A DNA stretch of 64,000 bases from positions 930,001 through 994,000 of the forward strand of contig CAJFCJ010000014.1 in assembly GCA_904063045.1 (NCBI GenBank). The letters run 5' to 3'. The position numbers and the translations under genes are program-made. The notes beneath the pieces are model-generated. The model was not told the DNA's origin. It did not search any database and saw only the letters and a list, made by a program, of their open reading frames with translations. This DNA is from Dimorphilus gyrociliatus (lineage: Eukaryota > Annelida > Polychaeta > Dinophilidae). Of the stretch, positions 24,374-36,997 are shown piece by piece. Each line of letters begins with the position of its first letter. Position 1 is the stretch's first letter.

Positions 24374-26917
24374 ATGAGAACGTAGCGAGAAATCGTGACG
24401 GATTAATTTTATATATTATATATCGTGGAGTTAAATAACAAGGTTCTATCTGCAAAAGTAATCTTTTTAAGAAATGACAGTTAAAGTTATTGTAGTGTGT
24501 AAATACGATTTCATACACATATGATAAACTATGATATTTATTTATAGGTTAAATAACAAAAAAATAACAAATTATATTGCATGAGTATTTTGTAATTAAA
24601 TTTTCGACGGAAGTCTCAACAACCCTTTTAAATTTGATAAATGTATGATTTATCTCATTTATTTATAAAGGTAATTATTTTTTTATGAGAATAATTCTTC
24701 AACTGGAGTCATTTGTTGCAGGGTAGTGTAAAAAAGTTTTTGCCTTAAAATATTTGCTTACTAATCGACAAAATTCTATTTCAGAATAGGTTTTTTTTAA
24801 AAAAGGAAGTGAATACTTGTTTAAGAGTATACTTTCCTTATTATAATCCAGAAAACGAATTCTTGTTGCTAAAGGTTTTTCTTGTATGTTGATATGTTTC
24901 TGTTAAAAAATTCCAAAGAATTTGAATCAATTTCTTGAATTTCGAGAAAAAGTATTGCCGAAATTGTTATTAATGTGAAAAACTGTCTGTTACTTTATAT
25001 ATCTAAATATATATGTATATATATATATATATATATATTTAGATATAAAATGCATATTAAAGATTTATTAATATGTATTTATATACAACGTTTTATTTTT
25101 TTTTTTAATTGGTAATTTTCTAGTCGCTTGTGGGAGATCTAAAAAATCGAATAATTCTTGAGAATTTTTCATTTAAAAAAGCTAATAAAACTTAAGCGAA
25201 TTTCTTAACCACCGAAAAAATTTACCCTAATGAGTATTTTGCAGTAAACAAATTCTTAACAATCATCAGCTCTTAAGAGTAAAGAACAACAAAGCATTAT
25301 TTTCTAAGAATAGAATAATTTATGTTTTGGAAAAGAGTCCCTTTTTACTTCTCCGATTTTCTTTCGTGTGTGGCTTTTAATATGATTATGCTCTTATGAC
25401 AAGAATTCGATAATGGAAAACCTATTCTAACTCCTGTCGACAAATAATCGTATGAAACTATATCGTTCCTCTTAAAATCATGATGATACCAAACAAAATC
25501 TGTGTTTTAACGAAGCTCTATAAATCGAACATTTATTTAAAAGAAAAGAAAAAAAAATGTTCTGCTGATTAACTATTGATTTCGAGTCTTCGCATTTTAA
25601 TGGTTCTTTTTGATTTTACAGATAGAACTTTGTTATTTATTTCTAGTTTAAAGAACACTTTTTTTTGTTTTGTTTTTTTGTTTTGTTCTTTTTTTCACTT
25701 TTTTACCTTAAATGTCATTATATCAATCTTTTGTTTGTCTTGCGTCGATTTTTAAGTCAGTTCATTAATTATCTGATAGAACCTTGTCTTTCTAGCTCTA
25801 TTTCTCTTAAAAAGAACATACGTATATGTTTTTGTCAGCGTGTATACTCTTTCATGTGTTAGGTTTCCTAAGAAGAGAAACGTTTGTTTCATTTGTTACA
25901 TACCAAGCAGAAGATGAAAAAAAAATAATCAAATTACTTATTTCCTAGATTATTTGAACTGCTCAAATGTGCTTGGTTTTACTGTATATAAATATATTTA
26001 TGTATATACCATCATAACTGCTGTTGCGTGAAAAATATCTCATCATTTTGTACAGCCATCTCCTCTATACAGATTGCATACTTCCACTTATATCTGTTTG
26101 TATTGTAATATTGTACATAGATAACCTATATTACATTGATATATTTATATATCATACAAAAGAACATTCATAAAAGATGCTTTATTTCTATATCGAAATG
26201 GGAAACAATATAAGATAGTTATTAATTAGCAACCTTGTTCCTAAACATACCTGATTTACTTACATAGTAAATAAACTTTGAGTAACTGCACTTGGCTTAG
26301 TTCAGCTATTATCCAGATGAAAAAAAGAAAAGAAAATCTTGGAGGCGCCATCTGTCATATTTCAAAAATATGAAAATGTTCATTATATCTCATTTTCGAA
26401 ATATAAACTCGATAATTTACATCGTAACATTACCTTTCGAAGGAGTTCATTGAACGACTCCAACCGCTAATAGTACTACCTGACTATGTAATAGGAGTTT
26501 TCATTTTAAATATTTTTATATATAGTATAGTAGAAAGAATAGAAATTATAGGAAAGTAAATGAAATCCAATATTGACGTTTAAAGGAGAGTAAGACTAAT
26601 TTATCGAAATTACTTTTGAAGTACTTTTAAAGAAAATTTTAATGCTAAAGGAAAAATTTAATAATTATACGAATAGGCGAAAGACTTATAAAAAGAGGAC
26701 ATAATTTCCAACTTTTGCTTTATAATTGTAATAATTGATGCGTATTGCGAAAAAATTTATCATTATACTTTTTCCTATGGTTAATTAACCTACGACGTAT
26801 GTTAGAGGGACCCTAGCACGCACATAAAATCGAATAGAGGCCTAGGGTGACGTTTGCAGCGTCATTCGACATCCGGCCGTCAGTTACGTTACACTAGAGG
26901 CTCATTCATGTACAAAT
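24374..26917. other. YY1 3' region and Globin X upstream region
   Basis: 2.5 kb without a convincing exon. The left part is probably a long YY1 3' UTR. It contains a palindromic TA/ATATAT block at about 25003-25045 and poly-T runs at 25655-25700. The frame at 25665-25862 is T-run driven. GGCGCCATCTG at 26344-26354 is another copy of the recurrent spacer motif. The sequence becomes GC-richer at 26800-26900, just before the globin ATG, and is the likely promoter. Confidence 0.4.
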
Positions 26918-27264
26918 ATGGGCCAGAGTTCTAGTCGCAGTCAGTTAACACCGAATCAAATTCGCAAGCCATCAATGACATCACCAATAGACGCCGAAGA
27001 TAAACGTCTGGAAGAGCTAAGGGATATAGAAAGGCCAAAATTGTATCTAAATCAGATTGAATTGATTAGCAGTAGCTGGAAGATGGCAGAATCAGATATT
27101 GAGAAAGTTGGTGTGGTAATGTTCATACAGTAAGTCGATGCGAATACCCTTTTCGCTTTCTTCTAATAAGATTGTGACGATTATTCTATCAGTTTACACC
27201 ATTTGCACATGTAAAAAAATAATAACAAAAGTCAGTTATACCTGTTTGCCATGTATGTTGTTTG

Positions 27265-27300
<36 letters not shown>

Positions 27301-28366
27301 TATATTGTATATATTGCCAAAGCAAATTAATTTTAATAAGCCTTAACGAGGACAAAAAATTAAAAAAAAAAATACAAATATCAAATAGAAAAAGAGAAAA
27401 TAACTAAAAAAAAAATACAATCAGCCGTCGTTTGGGAGAGTGTGCAAGAGTAATAAAGAATTTTCTGTTTTGTTGTAAAACTAATTGCTGCTCCTAGACA
27501 ATTTTCGCTCCTCTTACTAAGCGAAATACGTACAGCGAATCATTTTCCAAATTCAACAGTATGTCCCTTATTTTTTTTCTTTTTTTTATTTACGTTTTCT
27601 ACTTTTAATATAACTATTATCATTATAGGATTACATTACGGATTATTTCGATTAATTTTATTAGGCTTTTCGAAACTCATCCCGATGTTAGAGACACATT
27701 TACGCCATTTAGAGGACTACCAGCTTCAGAATTACAGTATAGCTCTATACTGAAAGGTACAGTACGTTTCTTTCTGTTATCTATTAGAATTTTCCAACAA
27801 AAAGTTTGATTTAAAGAAGAATTTTTCCTTATTCAAAAGTTAATTAAGAGAAAACCTTACTAATAAGCTAGTATATATATGACAAAACACAATTTTTCTA
27901 ATATATAAATGGCATCCTTTTTTTTTAGTCTAGCGCGCCATCTTTCGTTCTTGAAAGGAGTTATTTCATATGCCAATTTCCCTTTCTGATCTATACTTTT
28001 ATTAGTCGTTTAAATTATACTTAAGCAATTTTTTTGTTATAGCTCACGCTCTACGAGTTATGGGAACAGTTGAAAAAGTTCTGGCAAGAATCGACCAAAG
28101 ACCTAAGCTAATAGCAATGCTTCACGACCTAGGCAGGAAACATGCCACCTACAAAGCGAAAAGAGAATACTTTGATGTTCGCAACTTTATATGACAAATG
28201 AGAAGGAAGAATTAATCAGCTTTCTTTTACACAGCTAATTGGGCCACAATTCCTCTTCGCCATCCGACCGTCGATCGAGAGCATTTGGAGTGATGAATTA
28301 GAAGAAGCGTGGCTGACTTTGTTCCGTTTCGTCACACATGTCATGCGCGAAGTAATTTACGATTAA
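26918..28366 (+). CDS. Globin X-type haemoglobin, N-myristoylation motif (copy A)
   Basis: Four exons (26918-27129, 27665-27756, 28043-28176, 28235-28366) give 189 residues. The globin fold runs from helix A (LISSSWKMA) through VGVVMFIQLFETHPDVRDTF. CD1 Phe is in FTPFRG, distal His (E7) in KAHALRVMGTVEK, and proximal His (F8) in LGRKHATY. The GVVMFI-LFETHP, AHxLRVM and G/H-helix EEAWLTLF segments match vertebrate Globin X better than haemoglobin or neuroglobin. It starts MGQSSSRS, a fit to N-myristoylation. Globin X is a membrane-attached, hexacoordinate globin thought to serve redox or signalling roles. Introns sit at the canonical B12.2 and G7.0 positions, with one more in the E helix. AATAAA lies at 28567-28572. 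Copy B follows in tandem. Confidence 0.9.
27130..27664 (+). repeat. Globin X copy A intron 1 with (AT)n microsatellite
   Basis: A 535-bp intron at the B12.2 position. It carries an (AT)n run at 27267-27297 and several poly-A/poly-T runs. Nothing else is recognised. Confidence 0.6.
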
Positions 28367-28830
28367 ACAGTCATGCCTCGCCAGGTGGCGATAGTTGTAT
28401 TTTCATAACGTGCGTTCTAACTCTGACACTAAGCCCTTAGTCCTTCTCTTTCTCTCTTCGCCTGAAAAATCTTCCTTGTTAGATACCGTTTTAGAAGGAT
28501 AAACTAGCCACAAGGAATTTTTGTAAGCTCTACTATGAGTTACTGTTTTATAAATACGTCAGTTTAAATAAAATCATAACAGAGTGTGCTACTACCGAAA
28601 CCTACTGTATACAATGTAAGTCACTTTAGTTTTACTCTTATTCTTCTCAAACATTTCTGCTTTTAAATCAATCCTTTCCGATTTTATCATGCAAACCCCT
28701 CTGCTTTTCTTTGTGAATAGAGGGCACCAACACCGTTTTTGGAGACTACTCCGCTTTTCCTAATACAAGATTCAGTTTCTTTTCGATCGTAATATTTTCC
28801 TTTTGAATTACTGTTAAAAAGAAATGAGGA

Positions 28831-30926
28831 ATGGGTAACTACATCAATACTCCTAACTCCTCCGATGAAAAAGTACCATCTTTTAATAAAAAGCCTACGT
28901 TTACCGAGGATGATAAGCGTTTGGTAGAATCTACCTGGACTCATCTACAAAAAGACGTCTCCAAGGTTGGCGTGGTAACATTTATCGGGTAAGAGATACA
29001 TTTTAGGTTTCTTTCAACAGAAAGTTTTTTACAATCTCCTCTCTATTCCATATATATTATTACACATCTGAAGCTTTTACATTTTCACCTTAATTCGTTC
29101 TAATTAAGGAAAACGGCGAACAAGGATCCTAGATATTGCAAATTTTGTATGCAATTAAAAGAATTAGGAGCTCTGCCAAAGATCCTCCTAAGGGTAGTTT
29201 ATTATCCTAAAGTAATGGAAATACTAATAATCACAGTAGCGAGTATGACAACAATGCCAATGGCATTAACTTTTTTTCAAGATTATGCTGGAGAGATGTA
29301 AAGAGAACGAGTGATAGTGAAAAGAAGAAAACGAAGAGAGAGAGAGGGGGAGAGAGAGATATAAGGGCAATGAACGGAAGAAAAAAAAACTAACAGAAAC
29401 CTTTATAATTAATTTTGTACGGCAGAAGGCATAAACAGCTGTAAGGCCAGTTAGTTTGCTTTTTCCCTCTCTTTTTTCCCAAATATCACAAGGATTTTGA
29501 AAAAGTTACTTGGTTTAGCAAAGAGATAGGGCATTATGATTTTATTTATATACATTTACCAGTGAGTTTAATAGATCATTGCGTGTCTAGAGATAGAATA
29601 AAAGTGAATTAATACGACACATTTGTTCTTTCGTTATTAAGAATAAATCAGTTATTAGAAAATTCAAGCAATCTACTAAAAAAAAAAACCTATTCGATGA
29701 TTTTCTCTTCTGTATACATGGATTTCCTTACATTTCCCTTCTTTTTCCTCCAATCTATCTTATTCACTTACTTATTCACTCAGCTATTCTTTTCTTCTTC
29801 TTTTTTTCCTTCATCATATCTTTGTTCCATTATGCATTTATTTTCAGAATTATTAATCAAGAAATTTACAAGATGAAATATCTAACAAACTGCTGAGTCT
29901 TGTAAAAAAAAAACCTATATAGATTAGACATATGACATGTACTGTGTCTATCTTAATTTGAAGGCTATAAGTTACCTTATTTTTTTCCTTCACTTCCGTT
30001 TTCAACCACTTCTGTAGTGATTAGGATTTTTTTTTTTGGTTAAAATGTAACCCTTTAGGGACTTTCGTTCATCGATAGAGGATTGATTCATCTAGTTTAG
30101 TTGATTAACGACGTTTTAGTTTAGGCGGAGAACACAGATGGTACAAGACTCCAGAGATCATTCTCTCTATGACTGAAAATGAATGCGTCTTTTCACTGTC
30201 AAGATTTGATATACATTTTTAATTGATGTATTATATATTTTAGAGGCAGAATTTATTTATACGAAAGTGTAAATATTGTACATAAGCATATTTGCTTATA
30301 TGTATAATGTACTTAATATATTATACATTACATATACATTGAATTATTTCGTATATATACGTATGACTTGGATATTCTATCTTTACTATTAAGGCAGGGT
30401 TTATATTTATATATAAATTTATATAATTTATATATACTGTATTTATATATATATTAGAATTTGAGCGTATTTTGTACAAGGCGACTAAATTATCGAATAA
30501 TTACAGACTATTCGAAACTCATCCGGAAACCAAGGATGTTTTTTTAGCATTTAAAAATATCGCTCCTCGCCAATTGGAGGAGAATGCTGAACTCAGGGCA
30601 CACGGTCTAAGAGTTATGGGTACCGTTGAAAAATTTCTCGCAAGAATCAATAATGAAGAAAGATTGAGATCTCTATTACACGATTTGGGTCGAAGACATG
30701 CATCATATAATGCTGAAGCGAAATTTATACCAGTTCGTATCAATTACGTAATAATGTACGAATAGACAATCTGATTTATTGGCAGATGATGGGTAATGCT
30801 TTTATAACTGCTATAAAACCGTATTTAGAAGAGCATTGGAATGAAGACGTGGATAGAGCCTGGCATTCCCTCTTTAGTCTTTTATCCTATTACATGACGG
30901 AGGGTATGATAGAAGGATCTTCCTAA
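28831..30926 (+). CDS. Globin X-type haemoglobin, acylation motif (copy B)
   Basis: Three exons (28831-28988, 30507-30732, 30786-30926) give 174 residues. It is the tandem paralogue of copy A: VGVVTFIGLFETHPETKDVF, distal His in LRAHGLRVMGTVEK, proximal His in LGRRHASYNAEAK and helix H region DRAWHSLFSLLSYYM. The CD1 region reads FLAFKN. It starts MGNYIN, again compatible with Gly2 myristoylation, though less ideal than copy A. The B12.2 and G7.0 introns are kept; the E-helix intron of copy A is absent. Intron 1 is 1.5 kb. The G7.0 donor is GTTCGT here and GTTCGC in copy A, the same unusual form in both genes. Confidence 0.9.
28989..30506 (+). other. 1.5-kb first intron of Globin X copy B
   Basis: Contains a purine-rich GA tract at about 29330-29362, pyrimidine tracts around 29730-29820, and TA-rich DNA from 30225 to the acceptor. 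No embedded gene or ncRNA was recognised. Confidence 0.5.
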
Positions 30927-30952
30927 AAAAAGAAAATTTTTTCTTAACTTTT

Positions 30953-32828
30953 TTATTCATTGGCAATTAATAAAAATCGAGCCATTAACAAAACGTGATC
31001 AGAAGAAATACAAGCGTTCGGTAATCGTCCCCAATCATTCATCTCTCCAACGGTGGGCAATCTCAAAGTACTTAACAATTGCAGATTACCCTCGATGGAG
31101 GCCAAAAATTCTTTTCCATGCTCCTTCTTTCGTTTTTTCTCGGCAACATTGTAAAAAATATAATCAACTGTTTGATTTGTTAGACGATGAGAAGTTGTTG
31201 CTTCCATCACTTTTCCACCTCTTTCGTTTCTTATGAGATGTCGGTAAGCGGATTTCAAGTTTAAATGGTGTTTTAACAATCCTGAATCTTGGACGTACAT
31301 TGAACTCTCATCGTTAGAAAAGCAACATTGGTCAGTTATATTTAGGCGCTTAGAAATAAAATCTCTGCCTAATTGGGGTTTTAACGAAAAAGAATTACGT
31401 TGCTCATCTTGACCTGATAACGTTTTCGTTTCAACATGATCAACCTCTAATCTTCCCTTATCAATGAAATTATATATGTTACTGAATGGAACAGCATTAA
31501 AATCCCCACACAAGATAATTGGATATCTTCTTCTATCACGGGTCATGAATTCAATCTCAGCCAATAGAATCATTAGTTGGGCCAATTTGATATCTCCTCT
31601 CCGAGGATTATACAGTAAATGAGTGTTTGCCACGCATAACCGACTCCTGAATTTTTCATTAGTGCTTTCTAACATGACTATAATGGCAATGTTATCCCTG
31701 TCCATGACAGAATCATCCGATACTCGGTTAAATTCTATCAACTTATGATTTATCATTCTGAAAAGCGATCTTCTCCAAAAAGTTGCACAACCGTCTTGCT
31801 TGTCATTCGTCCTCTTTTTAAACAAACTGTCATAGCCGAGCCTTTCTATTTCCGGTTTGAAGAAGCTTTCGTAGTGTTGTGCATTTACTTCTTGCAGGCA
31901 TAATATCTGTGAAAGTGTGTTTTATTACAAAAAATAAATAATAATGATTATTTTGTGGTTCGTTAAGCGTATAGACAACGCAGATTAAGCAATAAGCCTT
32001 ACATCAGATCGCCTATAAGACAGTTCTTCGATGAGTTTATTTCGTCTATAATCCCACGACAACATCCAATCTTCACAATGTTTATATAAATATCTGTTAT
32101 CCTAAGATAATGTTTTTGATTAATCAATAAAGTAAACGTATGGAAAAAATTGTCGTAAATGTTTTTCTCTGTTTTTTTTTTACCTCTAGAAGATTTTGGG
32201 CTAAAAGATTATAAGAAGCAATCGAAAAATCTATAAACTGCTGAGCCTTCTTATATTTGATTTTTTCATTAAAGTTAATCACTTTGTGCCATCGACGATT
32301 TTTAAACTTGAAATCTATTCGTTAAAGTTCATTACTGTATGAAATATTATAAGAATGACATTAATTACTATGATTCATTTGTATAGCATCATCATGATGT
32401 GTCGATAGAGCTGAGCAATCTTCTTGACTTGTTTCACCCGCAATAGTTCCACCTGAAAATCCTGTAGTCAACTTAGAGGAATTTACCGTTCGTTCTTTGG
32501 TCCTTTTCACCTTTGATTCGTCAGATTTTAATCTTGTCCTCTTAATTTGAACTTTAGAGTCTGTAGATGATTTTCTTGAGGATGAAGTTGGATTGTTTTG
32601 TTGAATATTTGTACTCGTTTTCCTTTCATTGTTTGCCTCTGTCTGCAGTTGTCTATATCTAACAAACGCTGAAGGTTGGAAAGCTGGAGGTCTGAAAATC
32701 GGCTGGCCTAATACTTGTTGTGGATTTTTTATTCTGAAAGGCTGAAATCTTGGTCGGAAGAGACTGTCTGAGTTAGTATTATGAAAGGGCATTCTCTTCA
32801 TTTTACTGATAATATTATTCAATCGCAT
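30953..32828 (-). CDS. ANGEL2: ANGEL2-like protein (CCR4/endonuclease-exonuclease-phosphatase family)
   Basis: Four exons (32369-32828, 32184-32314, 32003-32101, 30953-31906) give 547 residues, about the length of human ANGEL2. The N-terminal ~155 residues are basic, Ser/Thr-rich and low complexity. The EEP fold follows: FSIASYNLLAQNLLE, LSWDYRRNKLIEEL, ILCLQEV (catalytic Glu), CVANTHLLYNPRRGDIKLAQL, PIILCGDFNAVPFSN (Asp/Asn pair), and the C-terminal SDHVLLMARF with the catalytic His. ANGEL2 removes 2',3'-cyclic phosphates from RNA ends, and family relatives are deadenylases. All key residues are present. The stop lies only 27 bp beyond the globin stop on the opposite strand, so the 3' ends must overlap. 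It is divergent from ABHD11, 509 bp apart. Confidence 0.92.
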
Positions 32829-33337
32829 TAGAGTAAAGCTGAAATAGCGCTATTTAAGGGATGCTCTATCGTTTAATTAACTATTCTACACTCACATTAT
32901 TTGTTTAATGTTTGCATCAAATAGTATTTTTTTCTATTTATTACGGCTATGATGAAACACTGAAATTTGGAATCACCAGACACGGCATGTTCGTAGAAAA
33001 TTACGAAAATACTGATATAGATAATAAAACGCCATCTGCTAACCATTTCATAAACTAATGTTATATATTATAATAGGAAATATAAGAGTCTAATATTAGG
33101 TTATATGTCGACTAATATAATAAACTAATTTCAAGACTCTAGGGAAAAAGTTTTAATGCTTTTATTCGATCATAAATTATCTATATTTTAGTCTTTTATT
33201 AACTTAACCTTTAAGTTTTCCCTCTGAAATCGGACATCGTTCCTAGTAATATCTTCACAGAAGAAACTATTTCGATAATAACTTTATTCTCTTTATGACT
33301 TTTCTTCATCAAGCTTCTTATTTATTGACTTTGTTAA
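32829..33337. promoter_or_regulatory. Divergent promoter region, ANGEL2-like / ABHD11
   Basis: 509 bp between divergent starts. It contains ACGCCATCTGCTAACC at about 33029-33044, a further copy of the spacer motif. No TATA box stands out. Joint regulation of the two genes is inferred from spacing only. Confidence 0.45.
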
Positions 33338-34348
33338 ATGAAGATGCTGAATAAAATAAGGCATTTATCTAAGCAATTAACAAGACTCCATTGTCACCGT
33401 CAAGCAGCCTCTCTTGCTACTTTATCTTACACTGAATATGGAAAACCCTCGAAAAACCCTCCTATTTTCATATTCCACGGTAATTATTAGGAATGCGTAG
33501 ATATCAATCTATAATTACATCTGCTCATTTATTATCGTTTATCTCAACACTCAATATTTATTTCATTATTGTTTTATTATACAAATAAAGGTTTATTCGG
33601 ATCTAAAAGAAATTGGACGTCTATATCAAAGAAACTAATTGAAAACAACGATAGGCATGTGTTCGCTGTTGACCTTAGGAATCATGGGAATAGCGAACAC
33701 ACCTTTAAAATGTCTTACGACTTGATGGCAGAGGACTGTATTGCCTTAATAGAAAGTTTTAAATTATCTAAACCACCAGTCTTAATAGGACATAGTATGG
33801 GCGGAAAGGTGGCAATGACCATTGCCTTGAAGTATTCAATTCCTCTATCTTCGTTAATAATTGCAGACGTTAGCCCATTAAAGAATGAAACTAGAGGATC
33901 CGTTGAATTGCGAAGACTCATCGAGATTATGAAAGGGATTGATTTATCGAAATCGAATGCAGTGAATGTATCGGAATTTAGGACGAAGGTTATGGACTAT
34001 ATAAAACCGAGAATTTCCGATGAAATGCTACGAGCATTCATTTTATCCAATTTAAGAGAGAAATCCGATAAATCCTCATACGAATTTTCATTTAATCTTA
34101 ACGCTATTGACAACAATTTAGACGCTCTTTATAGTAGTCAAGACTTCGATGCAAAATACGAAGGATCAACTTTATTTATAGCTGGTTCAAATAGTGATTA
34201 CGTAACAGAAAAGCATGTACCAACTATAAATAAACTATTTCCAGCTAATGAAATTTATCACATAAAAGACGCTGGACATTGGTTACATTATGACAAACCG
34301 AAAGAGTTTTTGTTAAAAATTACTGAGTTCTTATCAAGATCAAATTGA
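33338..34348 (+). CDS. ABHD11: ABHD11-like mitochondrial alpha/beta hydrolase
   Basis: Two exons (33338-33479, 33591-34348) give 299 residues. The N-terminus is basic and amphipathic without acidic residues (MLNKIRHLSKQLTRLH), suiting a mitochondrial presequence. The fold shows an oxyanion-hole FHGLFGSKRNW block, then VFAVDLRNHGNS, the nucleophile elbow GHSMGGKVAM, and the catalytic His in DAGHWLHYDKP, all characteristic of ABHD11. A catalytic Asp is likely in the NSDYV or ADVSPL segments. Human ABHD11 protects the lipoylated 2-oxoglutarate dehydrogenase complex and acts on acylglycerols. AATAAA is at 34601-34606. It is divergent from the ANGEL2-like gene. Confidence 0.92.
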
Positions 34349-36957
34349 TTTTATTCTTAAATAGACACGAGATGCTGATAATTGTAGAGAAAGAGAGAAA
34401 ATTCGTGATTAGAGTATTTTTCTTTGTTATTTCCTCATTTTGTTTTAGAAAATCTAAGCAGTTTGTTACTAAATACCGAAACTAATTTTTAAAAAGTAAA
34501 CTGAAACTTTATAGCTTAACTTTCAGAGCTGTTTGACCAGTTTCTTCTCTTCATTTCTTCTGAGCATCGTATATCTTCATGACTACAACGTAATTTTATA
34601 AATAAAGAAATTCAATCAGGATTTATTAATTTAATCAGTCATAAGAAGGACTTAGAATACAATCAGTCTCCAGAAGCCTACTAATTTTTAATATCCCTTT
34701 ATATTTTTAGACTTTAAAATGAAAGATTCTCTGAAGTTATTAGAATGAGAAAAAGAGAAAGGAAAAGGTGAGAAAAAAGAGGGGGAAAGAACCGGTGCCG
34801 TTTGGAAGTTTTTCTCTCTTTTTCTCCTTTCTCTTCCTGCATTATTTTAACCGCTATTGATTTTTTTTTCTTGTATAAAAAATACTTAACAATGCCCGCC
34901 TCTCACTGTTCGTTATTTGTTCCTCTCCTTTCGAATTTCCGTTTGCAAGATGATTTTCTAAAGAGTAAAAATTCCGAGAATTAACCGCAGAAATCCTGTG
35001 TTTGATGCCAACAATTTGTTTGGATTCTGTTAGTTTTTGATAACAGCAATTCGCTGGATCCTTACAAGTTACTCTTCTCTTTAACAAGTTTTCAACTGTC
35101 TCAAATTTCGATTCTTGACGTCTTGGATACAAAGTTGTTCTTTTTGAGAACCATTCCCAGAGCGTATCAATCTCTATCTTAATTAATCTGGTTTCTCTCA
35201 ATGTCCACTTTAGTATTTCAAGTTATCATTTTATCATAATTGAACTCTATATATTTGTATTAACAAGGTCCATGTTATGTAATTATCAGATTCAATAATC
35301 GAAGTATCTTTATATTTATTTCCTTTCTTTTTTACAGCGTAAATACAATTTCCTGTTTAGAGTTTTCCTTTCATTGTGACGCCTAAAACAATCGTCAATA
35401 TTGAGACTTAAGAGGCTTTAATTCTACCTCTTCTTGTATGGCGAGAGTGTTCTCTATTTTCCAATTAAACAAACTACTCTGTTTGTTAATTCTTTTCATC
35501 ATTCTTCCGTTTAACTTACAATAGCCAAGAATATCTGGAAAGGAAACAAATATTGATTTGGGGGTAAGACAGAGGAGGTGAGAAGGATAGAGAGATAGAG
35601 GAAAAGATAGATAGATAGAATAAAAATAGGAGGTGAGAAGAGAAGGCAACCAAATGATATATATGCATAGAGAGAGAGAGATGGATAGATAGATAGACTC
35701 AGTACTTTAGTCAAAGAGTAAGAGAAAATGAAATGAAATTAAATAAACAAAAAAGAGAATGCTGAAGAGAAAAGGAAAAGAGAACTTTCAAATTAGACGC
35801 TAAACGAGCATGATCTATAAGTAGGTTTAGCTATAAATAACAGAAATAAACTTTTTGCCAACGTAGTTGTAACATCTGCCATTCTAAGATTATTAATGAA
35901 GTTGTTTTATATTTAGATTTCATTAATTTTGGAAACTAAAGGGTACCATAATTTAAATGACGAATTAAGCAAAGGTTAAAAACACTACATAACATCTTTT
36001 ATTGCCTTATCTTTAATCGTTATCTATGTTTATTAAGATAAAAGAAAATAAAAGACGTAATAAAGAAATCTTCTTCACCCCCCGCCCGACTCTCTTTCTC
36101 TTCCCATCTTCCCTCCAACTTCAACAACAAAAACATGTTTAAAAATTTTTGTCATATAAATAGAATTATACAGAAATAGACGCATGTTTTTAACAGTTGA
36201 AACACGAATGCTTTCAACAACTAATTTCTTTGTAAGCCCAAAGATGTGCGAAATAATAACTTTGCCTCTCTCTCGCTTTACGTATGAATCTGTCCATCTC
36301 TTGGACATATATACATTTACACCCACACATATATATATACATAGAGAGAGAGAGAGAGAGAGAGACACGACTTTTCTCATCATAATTCATTTACTGTTAT
36401 GTAGTCATCTGATGCTGCCATCTACCGACTATTGAATAATTACATTTTACAAACTATGGAAAAAATTTGTAATTGAATAAACGAGTCGAGACCATCTTTT
36501 TCCTTTTATTTTTTTAAAAGGCAAACAGCTTGCCAAGATAAATAAGCAAAACAAATAGAAAAAATACGATTAATGTTGACGGATTAAAATGAAAAACTGT
36601 AGTTTTATGTATTAAATTATTGGTATAGTTGTTTTTTAGCTTCATGGGATAGATTGTAAACATAAATGAAGTGGTATTAAAATTTTATAGAAAGAACTGG
36701 TATAAGAGCAATATAATCCTGAAATCTTTCCTTATCCTATAGTCTTTAATAATGCTTAGGGCCGTTATCGATAATTATATAAATATCGATATACTTTTGT
36801 AAATATTTAGTTCTTATTTTATTAAATCCCCTTATTCATCATTATCCCCATTTAAGAAAAAGGAGTATAGAAGAATACGGAGAATAGGTAAGAAAAGTCT
36901 TTTTAAAACATCTATTAAATAGTGTCTTATTTATTATTTTTTCTTCTTTTTTATCTT

Positions 36958-36997
<40 letters not shown>

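Noticed and set aside
34854-35201. 115-codon minus-strand frame in the ABHD11-Lhx spacer
   Set aside because: No recognisable domain, signal peptide or splice structure; chance is more likely in this length of spacer.
36075-36383. 102-codon minus-strand frame
   Set aside because: It spans a (GA)n repeat and encodes Leu-Ser repeats; a low-complexity artefact.
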